From Tubiluchus corallicola (lineage: Eukaryota > Priapulida > Priapulimorpha > Priapulimorphida > Tubiluchidae): a DNA stretch of 64,000 nucleotides. Location of the stretch: positions 120,001 to 184,000 of the forward strand of contig JAQGDQ010000195.1 of NCBI GenBank assembly GCA_030141605.1. Direction: 5' to 3'. The translations under genes were made by a program, and so were the position numbers. Shown in pieces: positions 48,169-60,458 of this stretch. The notes below the pieces were generated by a model. The model saw only the letters and a list, made by a program, of their open reading frames with translations. It was not told the DNA's origin and ran no database searches. Each line of letters starts with the position of its first letter. Positions within the stretch are counted from its first letter, which is position 1.

Positions 48169-48515
48169 ATGGCTGAAAAAACGAATGATAATATTGAAAC
48201 AATGATATTGGAAGTGGAAGAGTATCCAATATTATACGATGAAAGCTTATCTAAGTACAAAGTACTGAGGACAACTTTCAGAAAACAATTTTTCTGTTTA
48301 ATTGTAGGGAGGAAAACTTTCAGAAAACAATTTTTCTGTTCAATTGTGGGGAGGACAACTTTCAGAAAACAATTTTTCTGTTTAATTGTAGGGAGGACAA
48401 CTTTCAGAAAACAATTTTTCTGTTTAATTGTGGGGAGGACAACTTTCAGAAAACAACTTTTCTGTTTAATTGTGGGGAGATTCTGTCTGTGTCTCTTAGC
48501 TTATCTCTCCCTTTA
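48169..48515 (+). pseudogene. MADF-like N-terminal fragment extended by 42-bp repeats
   Basis: The ATG at 48169 opens a 115-codon frame. Its first 32 residues include MILEVEEYPILYDESLSKYK, which fits the beginning of a MADF DNA-binding domain (aromatic/acidic ...P.LYD.....Y). After residue 34, five direct 42-bp units (48271-48480) encode TTFRKQFFCLIVGR-type repeats, in frame because 42 is divisible by 3. CCGCGCGG motifs lie upstream at 48049 and 48101. MADF proteins accompany Harbinger-type transposons and also act as host regulators. The rest of the domain is absent, so I call it a relic. It lies in intron 1 of the MYND gene. Confidence 0.4.
48271..48480 (+). repeat. 42-bp tandem repeat, five copies
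   Basis: Units start ACAACTTTCAGAAAACAATT at 48271, 48313, 48355, 48397 and 48439, with a few substitutions (GTAGGG/GTGGGG, ACAACT/AAAACT). Confidence 0.97.
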
Positions 48516-48516
48516 A

Positions 48517-48660
48517 TGTAGACTGTTAATTCTATCTATAGACCCGGAAACCAATTTTAAAAATGCCATCTTCCTCCTTTTCTCTCCACCCTGGTGTCTC
48601 ACTCCCTCTTTAGGTATTTCCTTTCTTTTTCTCCCTCTCTCTCTTTCTCTCTCTTTCAAA
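48517..48660 (+). repeat. Second copy of the 34241 dispersed repeat
   Basis: GTAGACTGTTAATTCTATCT, CCCGGAAACCAATTTTAAAA and TGCCATCTTCCTCCTTTTCT, ending in a CT tract. Directly follows the 42-bp array. Confidence 0.7.
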
Positions 48661-48734
48661 GTTTTTTAAAAAATGTTGCGCATACAATTAAATTACGTAC
48701 TCTCTTGAACAGCTAAATCACATTACACGCTATA

Positions 48735-49300
48735 TTAAAGGACAAGACAACATTTTACTTACATAAGTTAAAATTTCGGACTCGGAATTTTGTATCACTT
48801 ACATGCTGCCTTTATGTGTACAGAGCCTGCGCTAGCAGTAACGTTTACAGTAAGTTTGTAAATTTAAACTCCCGCGATGACAGTTAGGTGCAGCCATTTT
48901 AGCGGTAAGTCGTTTGAAACAAGTTTAGATAACATTGTATAAAATTTGAAAAAATAACCAGAGCATTCTTAGCGCACAGTTAAGCAAAAGTATAAATTAC
49001 TTCGTCTTATCAATAAGATAGGTAATGTGTTTTAGTGAGTCAGTGGAGCACGCTGGGAAGGTGAGTCAGTGCCGTTTTACCAGCTGGCGCAAATATTTTA
49101 GATTATCTAGAATTTTCTTTTCTAGTTACATAAGACTTTGAAACTGGTATGCGTAATGCTAAGTAACACAACCCTTCGTGTGGAAAGTTTTTGGGATATA
49201 CTTGATGCCATAATTTGCCATTTCTTCCCTTTAAGAAACAGGAAACTCGCAGAAAGCACAACATACGTCATAGTGACACGACACCATACACGAAAAGCTA
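48735..49300 (+). mobile_element. Family C copy in intron 1 of the MYND gene
   Basis: It starts TTAAAGGACAAGACAAC. It contains TGTATCACTTACATGCTGCC, CGCGATGACAGTTAGGTGCA and AGTGAGTCAGTGGAGCACGC, matching 9403-11133 without the LINE. The right boundary is not clear. A second copy of its 49070-49210 part lies at about 49605-49750. The 131-codon open frame across 49215-49610 looks accidental. Confidence 0.55.
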
Positions 49301-50862
49301 CTCAAGCTTGATTAGTCTGTTTCTCTGTTGCACTCTATTTATTACACTGATATCAGCTTTCTTCTTTGTTTTGAACTTTGCTTTGTTTCTTCAACTCACA
49401 AAGATGCATTACATTTTGAAACTTGATGCATTAATTTCGACTTGTATGAGGTGTCAAACAAAGAGCGCCTCGAGTGTTAACCGCCTTCTATTTCTGGTTC
49501 GACTTGTTTCTAAAGGTAATTCTTGGCCTATAACCTTTCCAATGTCTAGCCTACACGGTTATTTAAAAAATGACATTCTAGAGACAGTCGTTCAAAACAC
49601 TGAAGTCTAACATTTTACTAGTTGACGCGAATATTTTAAATTACTAAGAATTTTCTTTTCCAATTACATAAATCTTTCAAATCGTAACGCTAAATAATAT
49701 AACTTTGTGTGGAATGCTCTTTGGGATATGTTTAAAATTCCCTTTTCCTCAGTTTTTAGTGTTGATTTTAGGAATCTGGTTGATTAACAAGACCAATTTT
49801 CTGAGGTGAGCTACTGAACCAGCAGAAGTGTCCTTGCCACTTTCATAAGCATATTCAATTACTCATCCCCTAACAAGCAGCCAGAATTTGTGAGGCAAAT
49901 TAAACCGTCCTGAGCAATCTCTATCACCTATCCGTTCACTGAGTAGCTTCTGTGTTGCCTAACTTCTGCCATGAAGCAAACACTAATGACCACTCGGCTA
50001 TATCACGGCCACAGAAAGTTCAAATCGTACTTAAGAAACATAATGCTTAACGTTGCTTACTTGAACAAATAAGTTAACAACCAGTGCAATTACTTTAATC
50101 TTAATTTTTAACAATTACATTTTAGTTAAAGCAAATTATAATTTCACTGATTTTATGTATTGTATTTTATGTGTACTCATTTGCCTGAAATAAAATTATA
50201 ATCAATCAATGAATCTGTGGTTTCTTAGCCGAGCTGTGAACGTCAAACAACTAAAACCTCAGAATTATTCAAGCACGACAGAACTATAATGCAGCTAAGA
50301 AATTAATTTAAACGATTTGCTCCCATAATACGGGAGCTTCCTAATTCCATACCCGCCGAAAAACACAGAATAAAAAAATTTTCATTTTGTTACTACATTT
50401 CTACTCATTGACAATTTTCTCTCCACTAATTCTCGTGACATTATGCCCACTGACAAAAGCTGATATTATGAATGTATATAATTACTATTTAGTTTCATTA
50501 TGCGCCACTACAATGGCCTCTTGCTGACCTTATGATAAGCTGAGGGATCGTAGCGTGTAGGAATCACAGTGAAGAATATAAGCCGCATGCTACTAGCAAT
50601 CTGCAGATGGTGCAGATACTCATTAAAGGCAATTAATTATCTGACAGGTAGACATAGGTGTGTTTTAAAAACTCCACCAGAAATGGCACAAGTGCGCGGG
50701 TGTAACACTAATTATAACTTAAACATAAATTACAATCAGTATTTGACAATTTTACTGTAAATGAATTCTTAAAGTCGCAAGATTGTCGACGTTAATTGGT
50801 CTTTATTTTTAAATGATTTTCTGGGGTCGAGGGGCTGGCAACACTAATTGTTCTTTGCTTAG

Positions 50863-53285
50863 ATTCACCAAGGCAAGTGCACCATCATCGCAAGAGACGA
50901 TTCCTAAACAAGAAGAGAGTGAGTCAACCCAAATTCTGTCAAAGGAGGTTAATAGCTGTTTGCCTGAAAATGTCAACAACTTTGCTAGAAAAACACAAGT
51001 TGTTGACACAGATATTGAACCTGCAAGCACACACGGTCACACACTACACTCAGAATGCCCTGATTTAAAAGCAGTCGGCATCAGAGAACATCCCGACGAA
51101 ATCCCCTACAGGAAAAAGGAAGGAAGCGAAGGGGAAGTAGACCGGAAGGAAGCTGGAAACGCACTTCCAGAAGTTGTAGCCTCTACCTCTCTTGCCAATG
51201 CTATTATATATCCGCCTGCTCAAGTTTACATACAAGTTGTTTACTCTGAAAATCGTCGGAAGTCAAACAGAAAAACCAAGCAGCAGACGTATACAACAAA
51301 ACTGAGACACATTCTGCCTAAAAGTGAGTCAAACACTGAGAATGCGACGAATGATTTAAAAGTTGTGGATAACTCTGCAATTAGCAAAGAAAGTTACTGT
51401 GAAAGTAATAATGCTGAAACGAATGAAACGACTTGTGGTGTGCTATTACCTCAGCATGCAGGTGCAGAAATTGCTAGTGAAGCCAAACGAGCAGAAGAGC
51501 GTGAAAAAGAAGTATTTGATAAACAGTTTACTTTAGCGCCTGCTCGGCCCAACACAATGGCAGTTATTGAAAATGTTGTTAGCGATCTTATTGACACAGT
51601 TGTTGGAATCAATGATGGGTTTTATAATGTGTACAAGGCAAAGCAGATGTATGCTGAGTCAATAGAGGACTGTCAAGCATTGAGCGCAACATTTGACACT
51701 AATAATGCAAACAGTGGTCGTTCTATTCATCTTGCATTAAATGCGACCACAGAAAATATCGACGTGGCCACAAAACCCGGCGAACAATGCAAAGCGAACA
51801 CGAGTACTGATAAATATGTCAATCAAAATTTTGCTAAAGCTGAGACACAGTCAGAATTGGAAGATATTAAGACTGGAAGCACAGCGATTGCTGCTGAATG
51901 TGACAATATGAGCCAACATAGCTCAGACACAACTGAGAGCATCCCAGAAATAGAGCCTACACACGTGCAGCCTCCAGAAGGTACACATATCATCAACTTT
52001 CAAAATGTGGTAGCTGCAAATCCTAATGACATTCGGGCAATAGATACTGTTAATTTATCCGAGACGACAGCCATTAGTGAAGAGTGCCATAAACAAAACT
52101 CAGATATACCTGAAAAAATCTCAGACGATACTAAACCTGCATACATTGCCAATCTTGAAGAGTTGGCAGCAACTAGGCCGGAAATTCTCTCAGCATTTGT
52201 TGGTGGTGCTCGTATGCAGAATAGTTACGAAATGTTACAAGAGGAACAGTGGCTGCTACGAGAAGCTCCAGTAACTCCAGAAAATTTGCCTGAATGCAAA
52301 GAGATGACGTTAAACATAGAAGCGGCAGACACTGGTGAAAGTGCCATTGTTAACAGTAATGTAGATCAAGATGAGGACATGAGTCAGCAGTCACGAGACA
52401 TTACAGAAAATGCAAATTATCGTGAACTTGACAAAACATTGGCATTGCCTCACAGTATATGTACAACAACTGGCAAGCTTTCACCAAAACCTCGTCCAAA
52501 CATTATTGTATCACTGCCTTTGGAAAATATCCATGTGAAAGGCATTGGTTATTTTAGCCCAAGGCGTGAAACAAGATTGGGGCAGAGAATCGATTCTTCA
52601 TCTTCAGATGTTGGTGAGGCAATAATTGCACCATCAACTTTAAAAAAAGATGAAAGGCTTGACAACTTAATTCAAGATCTCAGTAAAGCAGTTAAAGAAA
52701 AGCAGGAACTTCACTCATTCAAAAGAAAGAAACAAGCACATGTTAGGAAGCAGCTCTCGAAGCAGAATAAATGTCACAAATTTCACAAGCAACATACTTT
52801 GGCAGGGCAGCAGATACTGGGTGCCACAGCTCCAACACTTCATCATGGACAGACTAATCCATATTTCCTAGCAGAAGTCAAAAAGGAACCTCTCAGTGAA
52901 GCAGAGCACCGACCTGATGTTGATTTAAATGACGCGTCTGAAACAACAACAAAAGCAGAAACGAGTGAATCCCCAAAGGATAACAGTAAACGCAGAGAAA
53001 AAAAGCGGCAAGGGATAGTGAAAGTGTTCCAGACTAGACTACGTAGACAAATGGAGTTAACTCAGTCTACAACGGTAACAAAGAATAAACAAAAATCGAA
53101 ATTGCAAAAAATGATACAATCATACAAAAGCCAAATGTCTTTACGGAAACCAAAAAAGAAAGCAGATGATAACGAAACAAAAGGAACATCTATTCATACC
53201 AACAAAATCTGCAAAATCTGTGATATAAACACTGTGGGGAATTCTAGTCAAGCGAAGAAGAGGAAAATTACACTAAAGCCAGCAG
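50863..53285 (+). CDS. MYND gene exon 2, long disordered region (residues 124-932)
   Basis: The acceptor is TTCTTTGCTTAG ending at 50862, and the donor GCAG|GTGAGC is at 53286. Entry phase 2 and exit phase 1 match the neighbouring exons. The open frame continues upstream into the intron, so the ATG at 50813 is not the start. The protein is Glu/Ser/Thr/Asn-rich and shows three or more imperfect internal repeats (an Ala-Ile start, an acidic Asp/Glu patch, then MSQHSSD or MSQQSRD). The C-terminal third turns basic, with SKRREKKRQ, RKPKKK and KKRK clusters that fit nuclear localisation signals. V796-K797-K798-E799 fits the SUMO consensus. A lone CKIC near the end is too short to call a zinc site. 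Confidence 0.88.
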
Positions 53286-53513
53286 GTGAGCAAATGGAAA
53301 ATTTCGATTATTTATAATATTATCACTTAATAATAAGCATGAGCTATTGAAATGAAACTTTGCTGAAAGGAGAAAATGTGGAAAGATCAAGTACCAAAAT
53401 CTGGGCAAAGCAATCATTTTCATAATTTTGTCTTTTTAGTCAAGTTAGGATTCAGAAGAATAAAGGTTTATTCCATTGTTTAATTACAAGTTTTGTTTAT
53501 CATAGTGTGGGTT

Positions 53514-54540
53514 ATGCAAAAGATCCAAGATGTCGCCTATTGGAGCCAAGAATCAGTTATGTCTCCTAAAATATGTATTTCCGACTGATAGGAAAGTGCA
53601 TCAGAGGATTCCAAAAATGAGGTCGTTTTTTCATCTGTGACGTCACAATATTATTAAGACGTGATTAAGACCATCACTTGGCAGTGGTAACCAGCACATG
53701 GAAGGAAGCTCTGCCATTAGCTAGGTCCACCATTTTGGCAATTTGTTACACTGATGCCAATTTCTGAGCTGCAGAATGGCGAAACCAGTTGGGTGGCAGA
53801 GGAAGAAGGCTGTGAAAAGGACGTCTTGCTGAAACAGACTGGTCCAGGGACGCTACATGTAGTGCAGGAGACTAAGATGGTATTGCTTGATAATGGTGGT
53901 CACTGGAATTGGGTTACTTGCTCTCCAGTATAATTCTTCTTTGGTGTCAAAGTGAAACTAGCAGATGCAAAATAAGACACATTGGTGACTTCAGTGGAAG
54001 AAGTGAAGGCTTCTGAGCCATCAGTGGAAATAGTCCGTGTCTCATTGCCATGCAACAAAACCGACATCGCAGGTGTCCAGTCGATGGAGTTTGATCATGG
54101 AATAGCTTGACAATGGCATCGTGACATCATAATTGAAATGGCAACATTTTCGGACACATCATTTTGGCTAGGATCGATTGTTTAGGAGAAGTTGTCAACT
54201 TCTGACCCCCAATAGGCACCACTGGATGTGACGGAAATAATGTGGAAGGACATTGATGACATGCTAGGTCAAGCTGTAACTGATTTTGAATGCTACTGCA
54301 TTGAAAGATCAATTCAAGTGACCCATTTCCAAAATCAATGAGCAGTGATGGTCTTAATTACGTTATAATAGTATTGTGACGTCATCGTGACGTCACAGAT
54401 GAAAAACGAGACCATTTTGGAATGCTCGGGTGCACTCTCCTATCAGTCAATAATACACATTTTCCATCTAGGCTCGATGGTTTAGAAGATATAACTGATT
54501 CTTGGCTCCAATATAGGTGCCATCTTGGATTTATGCATGT
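53514..54540. mobile_element. Long-TIR non-coding element in intron 2
   Basis: The left arm (about 53514-53690) is inverted at the right (about 54330-54540). Examples: ATCCAAGATG against CATCTTGGAT, GGAGCCAAGAATCAGTTAT against ATAACTGATTCTTGGCTCC, and TTCATCTGTGACGTCAC against GTGACGTCACAGATGAA. A weaker extra copy of the right arm (54118-54230) lies inside. No transposase frame, class unknown. TGACGTCA sits in the arms. Confidence 0.7.
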
Positions 54541-55071
54541 ATCTAAAAAGTACCAAAGCCGATTTTTTGTTGAGGGTACCTGAAATCATGTTCTAACAGA
54601 ATCTAAAGAGAAAAAATCCATTGCAATTTGTTCTAGGTTACTTGCCATCTTTGCCTGCCTAAAAAGCCAAATGTGATTCCGGTTGCAATCTTTTCACTGT
54701 GTTTATTAGCTTCATAGCAAGGGTTAAACTCATTTTGGTGAAATAGGGGAGTCACGCTCCCCTATCGAATGTGACATATAACAGATAAGTATCAGTTATC
54801 AGTAAGTACCTGCTACAGCAAATGAATAGATTACTCAGAGACATTAAATGCGTAGTAAATTCAACCTCAGTAAGAAAAAATTGTTGACGCTGTATTTCCT
54901 CGACCAACATCAACATAGCACTCTAATGCACAGCCGAACAAAGTACATTAATAATTCAAGTGACAAACAGAAAACAGGAAGCATTAGTCACTCAGCAAAA
55001 TGAGGTTTTACTGACTAAACTCAAATTTTACTATTCAAATTCTACAAAGATATTTTATTTTACATTTATAG

Positions 55072-55630
55072 CTAAAGCCAGCCAGGCGAAACAACAACCC
55101 CTATGTAACCAGGTAGAGCGCTTGACAGACAGCGACACCGACTATGAAAGTGACCTACCAGAAATTTTTCCAAACATCCGGCAAAGAACGAGCAAATCAA
55201 ATGCTGAAACAGAAAAGGTTACAAATCAACCAAACATGGCACGTAGTGTTGATCTGATTCCTAAAACCCCAAGTGGACAACTACAAAATTACTCAATAAT
55301 GCAAGAGCATTCAATACTGGTCACCGAAGCAATGTCACAAAAAGATTCCTTACACCCCAATAGTTCTTGTAAAGCTGACAACTCCAAACGCCTAACAGAA
55401 ACGCATGTGATGCCGGCACTCAGTGCAACTTGTATTTCTGAGGTTGAGGAATCAGTGGAGATGTTGATCAAATCTGAAGACCTTCGCCAAACTGTGGCGG
55501 GCTCAGAAAATAGCAACGAACTGGATGAGAACATCTCAAGCATGAAAGAAAAGTTCTCTTCTGAGAGTGGGGAAGCTAAACAAGCAAATCCAATGATGCT
55601 TAGCAACTTGGACAATATGGACAATAGAAG
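55072..55630 (+). CDS. MYND gene exon 3 (residues 932-1118)
   Basis: The acceptor ACATTTATAG ends at 55071, and the donor AGAAG|GTGATT is at 55631. Entry phase 1 and exit phase 2 fit exons 2 and 4. The segment begins with an Ala/Lys/Gln-rich stretch, followed by an acidic DSDTDYESD patch that looks like a casein-kinase-2 type phospho-site cluster. The rest is Ser/Glu-rich and probably disordered. The open frame starting at 54960 runs through intron sequence, so its Met is not used in this transcript. Confidence 0.85.
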
Positions 55631-55920
55631 GTGATTCATTTTACTTTTATTTAATTTCGTAGAGTAACCTCAAAAATATCAGCATATCTAGTTTTTAGCT
55701 AAATTCAACATACATTAAAGCAACACTAATAAATCAGGTCAATAAATAACTCAACGTGGACTTTGAAATAGGCTTTGCCAAATAGCCTTTGAAAATAAAT
55801 GGTCTGCAGCTCAATGACGTTTACTTTCTTTTTATATTTACCCAACAAATATTGTGTTTGTAAATAAATTGAACAGTTAATAGAGCGCAACATAATGTGG
55901 CTTGATTTTCACAATTTCAG

Positions 55921-56045
55921 AAATCGACAATGTGAAAGTAGGTCTGCAATGGGACGAAGTCTCAAAACTGCTGCTGTTGAAATTGTTAATTCTCAGATCG
56001 AAGATGCTCAGCTAGAACCTCTAAATTTATCAGTGAAATGTATGG
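55921..56045 (+). CDS. MYND gene exon 4 with PLNLS (CtBP-type) motif
   Basis: The acceptor CACAATTTCAG ends at 55920, with entry phase 2. Two donors six bases apart keep the same exit phase 1: AAAT|GTATGG (exon end 56039) and ATGG|GTAGTT (exon end 56045). They differ by two residues. The exon encodes P1151-L-N-L-S1155 in the sequence EPLNLSVK. This is the PxNLS/PxDLS short linear motif by which many repressors bind C-terminal-binding protein (CtBP). That binding is inferred from the motif only. Confidence 0.8.
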
Positions 56046-56431
56046 GTAGTTTTTTTTTGAAAATTTTACTACTGCACCAAGAAGTTTCTTTATCTTCAGT
56101 GTTTGATGTGTCATTGTTGTGGCTCAGTGTAGATACTCTGCAAAACAGTACAAGCAAACTAACAAAATGATGTACGAAATGAATAGTGAAAAGGATGCTA
56201 ACTGGCCACCAGCATAACATATTTCCAATTTTACTAACAACTCTGCACGTGACTTGGTTCTCATTCAAGGTCGTATGTGATTTCTAGGTACAATTTAAGC
56301 ATGTCAAACTGCAACTTCTAAACTGAAAAATTCTGTATGTAGGTAACTTACTTGCAAAATGTTTACAAACACAAAATGTTTACTAACATTTTCCCAGTTA
56401 TTTCAATAATATTTGAGTTTTTGTTTTGTAG

Positions 56432-59400
56432 CAACTGATACAGCACACCAAAGCACGAAGCAGCCCACAGACACTTCGAATGGTACTTGGTCAACAAAGG
56501 AATCATCTGTAAATTCTGGTAACATCTCGTTTACTTCAACACAGCTACAAGCGAAATCAGTGTCAAGCTACTCAATGCACAAACTGAAGCTGCACTTCTT
56601 AAGAAGAAGTATAGAGACCACTCAGAGTTGTGACAAAGAAGAAACAGTAACTCTTACTTCAAATAGTGCAAATAATGAACAGTCTGATGAAAAGACAGAT
56701 CCTCTGAAACTAGCAATCCAAGCAATGGATGAAGACAAAACTGCAGACATGGAATCACCAGTCAAAGAACATCAAAATATTGCAAAACCGTTGGACATGG
56801 ATGAAGACAGCAAGGAGGAACGATACTTACTTTCAACAGTGTTGAAAAAGTTTGGTTGTGAAGAAGAAATTCATCAAGAAATGTCTGAAAGCGATAGAAT
56901 CACCCAGAGGCAACAAGAGATTGTACCAACAGACCTAGTTAGTCCCATAAGGGAATGTACAAATTCTACTAATCAAAATCTAGAAAGTGTAGTAGTGCCA
57001 GCTGCAAAGAAAAAAGACTTTAGTACCAAGCCATCCTTACCAGGAAAAGTATCTGAAAATACCAGCTTTCCACCAGAGAAGACAGCAAGCACTTCAAGTG
57101 CAAACAATACAGTAACAGCAAGCAAAGATAAATCAAGATTATTACAGATGTTAAGAGATGATAACCAGGACAAAGGGAAAGCTATCAGTCAACCCGCAGT
57201 GGCTAACATCTGCACAAATCCTGAGCTAAATGCTAATGTGCCATCAACCACAACGCTGCCGTCTCCTCACAGGAGTAGCACAAGTGCTTCTAGATTAGGA
57301 CAAGATTCAACTGAATCAAAACTAATACAGGCCAATATCACACACATTTCAAATGCTGCACCTCAAGGTCAACCGATCGTGTCATATCGGCTGCCCTTAA
57401 ATATACCAACTTTAGAAACTCCATCGCCACTAAGTGCGCTAGTAGCAAACAGACTCAGGTTACCAATGCACATGGATGTGCCATACATGCATAATCGGAT
57501 AAGCACACCCGCAAATACCAACCAGTCATTGGCTAGGTTCCAGAACCGTCCAATAATGGCCCCAGCACTAACTCGCGGCAGGGGAAGGCCTCAAAAACAA
57601 TCATTGCCAAACCCACGTCACAGTTTTGCGCAGACTGTTCGGCAGCCTAATCAAAAGACCACTTCGCTTATGTCACCTGCAAATCACATGAATCGTGTCC
57701 CACAACTACAAACACGTGATTATGTGCCCTCTGCACTACAGGTAGACTCTACACATGAAAGGGAATCATTTCAACAAAAATGGCAGCAACCAGTGCCTAC
57801 AGATGGACCTGTTTCTCAGATAAATAGAGTATCAAGCAGCATTCAAAATAACCCTCCTATGTATAACATTCCGCCACAGCATTCTGAATTTCCAGATAAT
57901 CATCCAGAAGGTTATCATAATTTAAGAAACGGACCACATGCACAACCCTTTAACTTGCATCAAGCACACTATCTGCATACTCCACACGAAACACGACCAT
58001 TTGATTTTGACGTGCACATCAATAAACGAGAAGTGCCTAGTCCAAGACAAGATTTCACTGGGCCAAACAGTCCAAGTCAAACGATGAAATTAGATCATCA
58101 TGAAAGGACAGTCTATGAAAAGATCAAGCATGAAGTTGAACATCTGGAACGAATGCAGAAAGAGGCTGAAATAGAGATGGAGCGATTACTTAAGTGTAAA
58201 GCAGAAAAACTACATCAACTCAAATACTTTGAAAACAAACAGATGATAAAACAAATGAACGAGAGACAAAGTCAAAATACCCAAAGGCAAAATAATTTTG
58301 TGCCTCCTATGATACCATTCATAGATTTAACAGAAGAAGAGCGAAATAGAGCTGCAGAATTAGCTGTGCAAAAAGCTTTGAACGAAACCAGAAGAAGAAA
58401 ATCCGTTGGGCCCATCAGTGACAACAGGGGACAGATTTATGGAATGCCAAAAACAAACCCTCGATTTTCTTACCAGTTGCAACATATAAATGACCTCCAA
58501 AATAATACAAAATTAAGAGAGAACTACCTGCCATTGGAGAACCAATCCCAGCCAAATATGTCACTTAGCGACCTTCCAAACCGTGCTCAACTCGAAGAAA
58601 ACTTAAGAAGACTAGAAAATTCACATCAGGTACCACCAAGTGTTGCACCTGTAAGTAATGCAGATACACGACAGCCATTTCCAAACCAAAGACAGTCAAT
58701 TGGCCAACTGGGTGCTATGTGCAGTTCTGTTCAGGGCAGTGTGTCTCCATATGGACGCGACTTAGATAATTCCTTTAAGAAGCCTGATATACCAGCAACA
58801 TATGGACACCAAATAAGTCCATCAATTAGAAAACTTGTGACAGATAGGCCAAACTCATTAGCACCCAGTATGCCTGGTCCTAGGCAACCAATTATAGCTC
58901 CAGCACCAGGTCTTTATCGTGCTGTTAATCCTGATATTTCAGAGCCACCAGCAAAGCAGATGAGGTTTGAGGTGCCAGGTAATCATCACATATCTTCAAA
59001 AGAAGCCCCAGATTACTTGCCACGACAACACCGGGACATTTACATTAATATGCTTCCTAAAGAAATAGAGACAAGAAGTGGCCATCAGTTAAATGCAAGG
59101 GCACAAGCGCCCAAAGTTAGCAGGAATACAGAACCTTTAGATAAGGGTCCATACCCAAACTTTACCAAACCACAATTAGTGATGCATGAAAATGTTGCTC
59201 GAATGCCTCCAGAGATGCCAGGACTCCACTACCAAAACTCAACACATCAACAACGTACGATGCAGATGCCTACCAGCTACCAAGAGAACAAGCAATTGCC
59301 AAGTGACAGTCTGCACAGAACGAGCAGTCACGAGCATTTGGGAAACATGTCACAACATCAACATAATATTTATACTAAACCTGGTAGCAGTGCACCATGG

Positions 59401-59481
59401 ATCGACAGTAACATGAGAGAGCGACACTTGTCACAAGAACGATTTCCTTGGAAGCATTTAGGACAAGAAATGCAGCAGAAG
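56432..59481 (+). CDS. MYND gene exon 5: AT-hook, coiled coil, SIM-like motif
   Basis: The acceptor TTTGTTTTGTAG ends at 56431, and the donor CAGAAG|GTAAGG is at 59482. Entry phase is 1 and exit phase 0. This is the largest exon (3050 nt, residues 1160-2176). It encodes a Ser/Thr-rich part, then an AT-hook core RGRGRP at 1541-1546. A Pro/Asn/Gln/His-rich stretch follows, then a highly charged helical region at about 1717-1772 with regular Leu/Met/Ile spacing that suggests a coiled coil. FIDLTEEE at 1789-1796 resembles a SUMO-interacting motif followed by acid residues. The tail is Pro/Gln/His-rich and probably disordered. The ATG at 56413 lies in the intron and is not the start. Confidence 0.9.
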
Positions 59482-59779
59482 GTAAGGGATATGTTACTGT
59501 AAAAGCTGTCACAGTATGCAGGCCTAGAGACCTCAATGTGCAGTCCTTATGTGCACTGGAAAAATATTACAGCTAACTTGTGAAGTCAATATTTGGCTGA
59601 TATTTGTTTACAAGTAAATGTAAATTTACAACTAGAATACTTTGAAGTTAAAATTTCACAAAGTGCCTTCTACTACCGTGACATTTTCTTGAAATATTTT
59701 GACCTGTCTAATACCCGGAAAAGCAATATCTCATCACCTCATGCAAAGTATTAAAAATGGTATTCACGTTTACTTACAG

Positions 59780-59905
59780 TTTCACCAACACTACCATTCT
59801 GGATTGGAACTAGAACAAAACAAGATTTGCATATTGTGCAATAAACCTGCCCAGTATCTCTGTTCTGGATGTGAATCAGAATGGTACTGCAGCATGTCCT
59901 GTCAG
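59780..59905 (+). CDS. MYND gene exon 6: first six MYND zinc ligands
   Basis: The acceptor TTTACTTACAG ends at 59779, and the donor TGTCAG|GTAAAT is at 59906. The exon is phase 0 at both ends (42 codons). It encodes C2193-x2-C2196-x7-C2204-x2-C2207-x5-C2213-x3-C2217, with the typical Tyr before the fifth Cys (WYC) and Cys-Gln at the exon end. This is the first zinc cluster and half of the second of a MYND finger. The intron falls right after the CQ pair, before the last His and Cys ligands. Confidence 0.92.
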
Positions 59906-60458
59906 GTAAATTGCTGTGGTATTTACTTTTCATTTTACTATAATATTTAGGGCAGACCATTTGCCCGATAATTTCTAACATTATGCATAAATCAAATAAA
60001 GCACTACCTGGAACAAACCCTTGAGGAATGCCGCACTATACGAAAATTAATATTGACTAGCTAAGGCAGCCTTAGATAAACCATAACTAAAAATTGCATT
60101 CTTACATAAACAATACTTTATCCACCTGATGATATTGTAATGTGTAAAACACACAAAGTAATGTAAGTAAAATTTTAATGTCGAAAATTTTATAATTGTA
60201 AATATAAAATGATTAAGCCAAAAAAAAAATCAAAAAAGTCTGTAGAAGAAAAGCAGTGACCATATTACAATAAATATGCATAACATTTTTGGTTTGTCAA
60301 ATAAAAAATAATGGCAAAATCAGGAAATTGTATTCATTGTTACTTCATTGGTAATCCTGCTGATTGCATTACAAAAATGCACTTATGGTTACGGTAAAGC
60401 TTAGGAATAAAAACTATGCTTGCCTGCTGTTCTTATCTTTCATCATTTTGTTTTTTAG

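Noticed and set aside
49215-49610. 131-codon frame with a hydrophobic segment (membrane protein?)
   Set aside because: Overlaps the family C element and has no conserved motif or splice context.
50813-50862. ATG at 50813 as start of an independent 834-codon gene
   Set aside because: The part before 50863 is intron by splice signal. Phase match with exon 1 and exon 3 shows the frame belongs to the larger gene.
56413-56431. ATG at 56413 as start of a separate 1029-codon gene
   Set aside because: Acceptor at 56431 and phase agreement with exon 4 make it internal.
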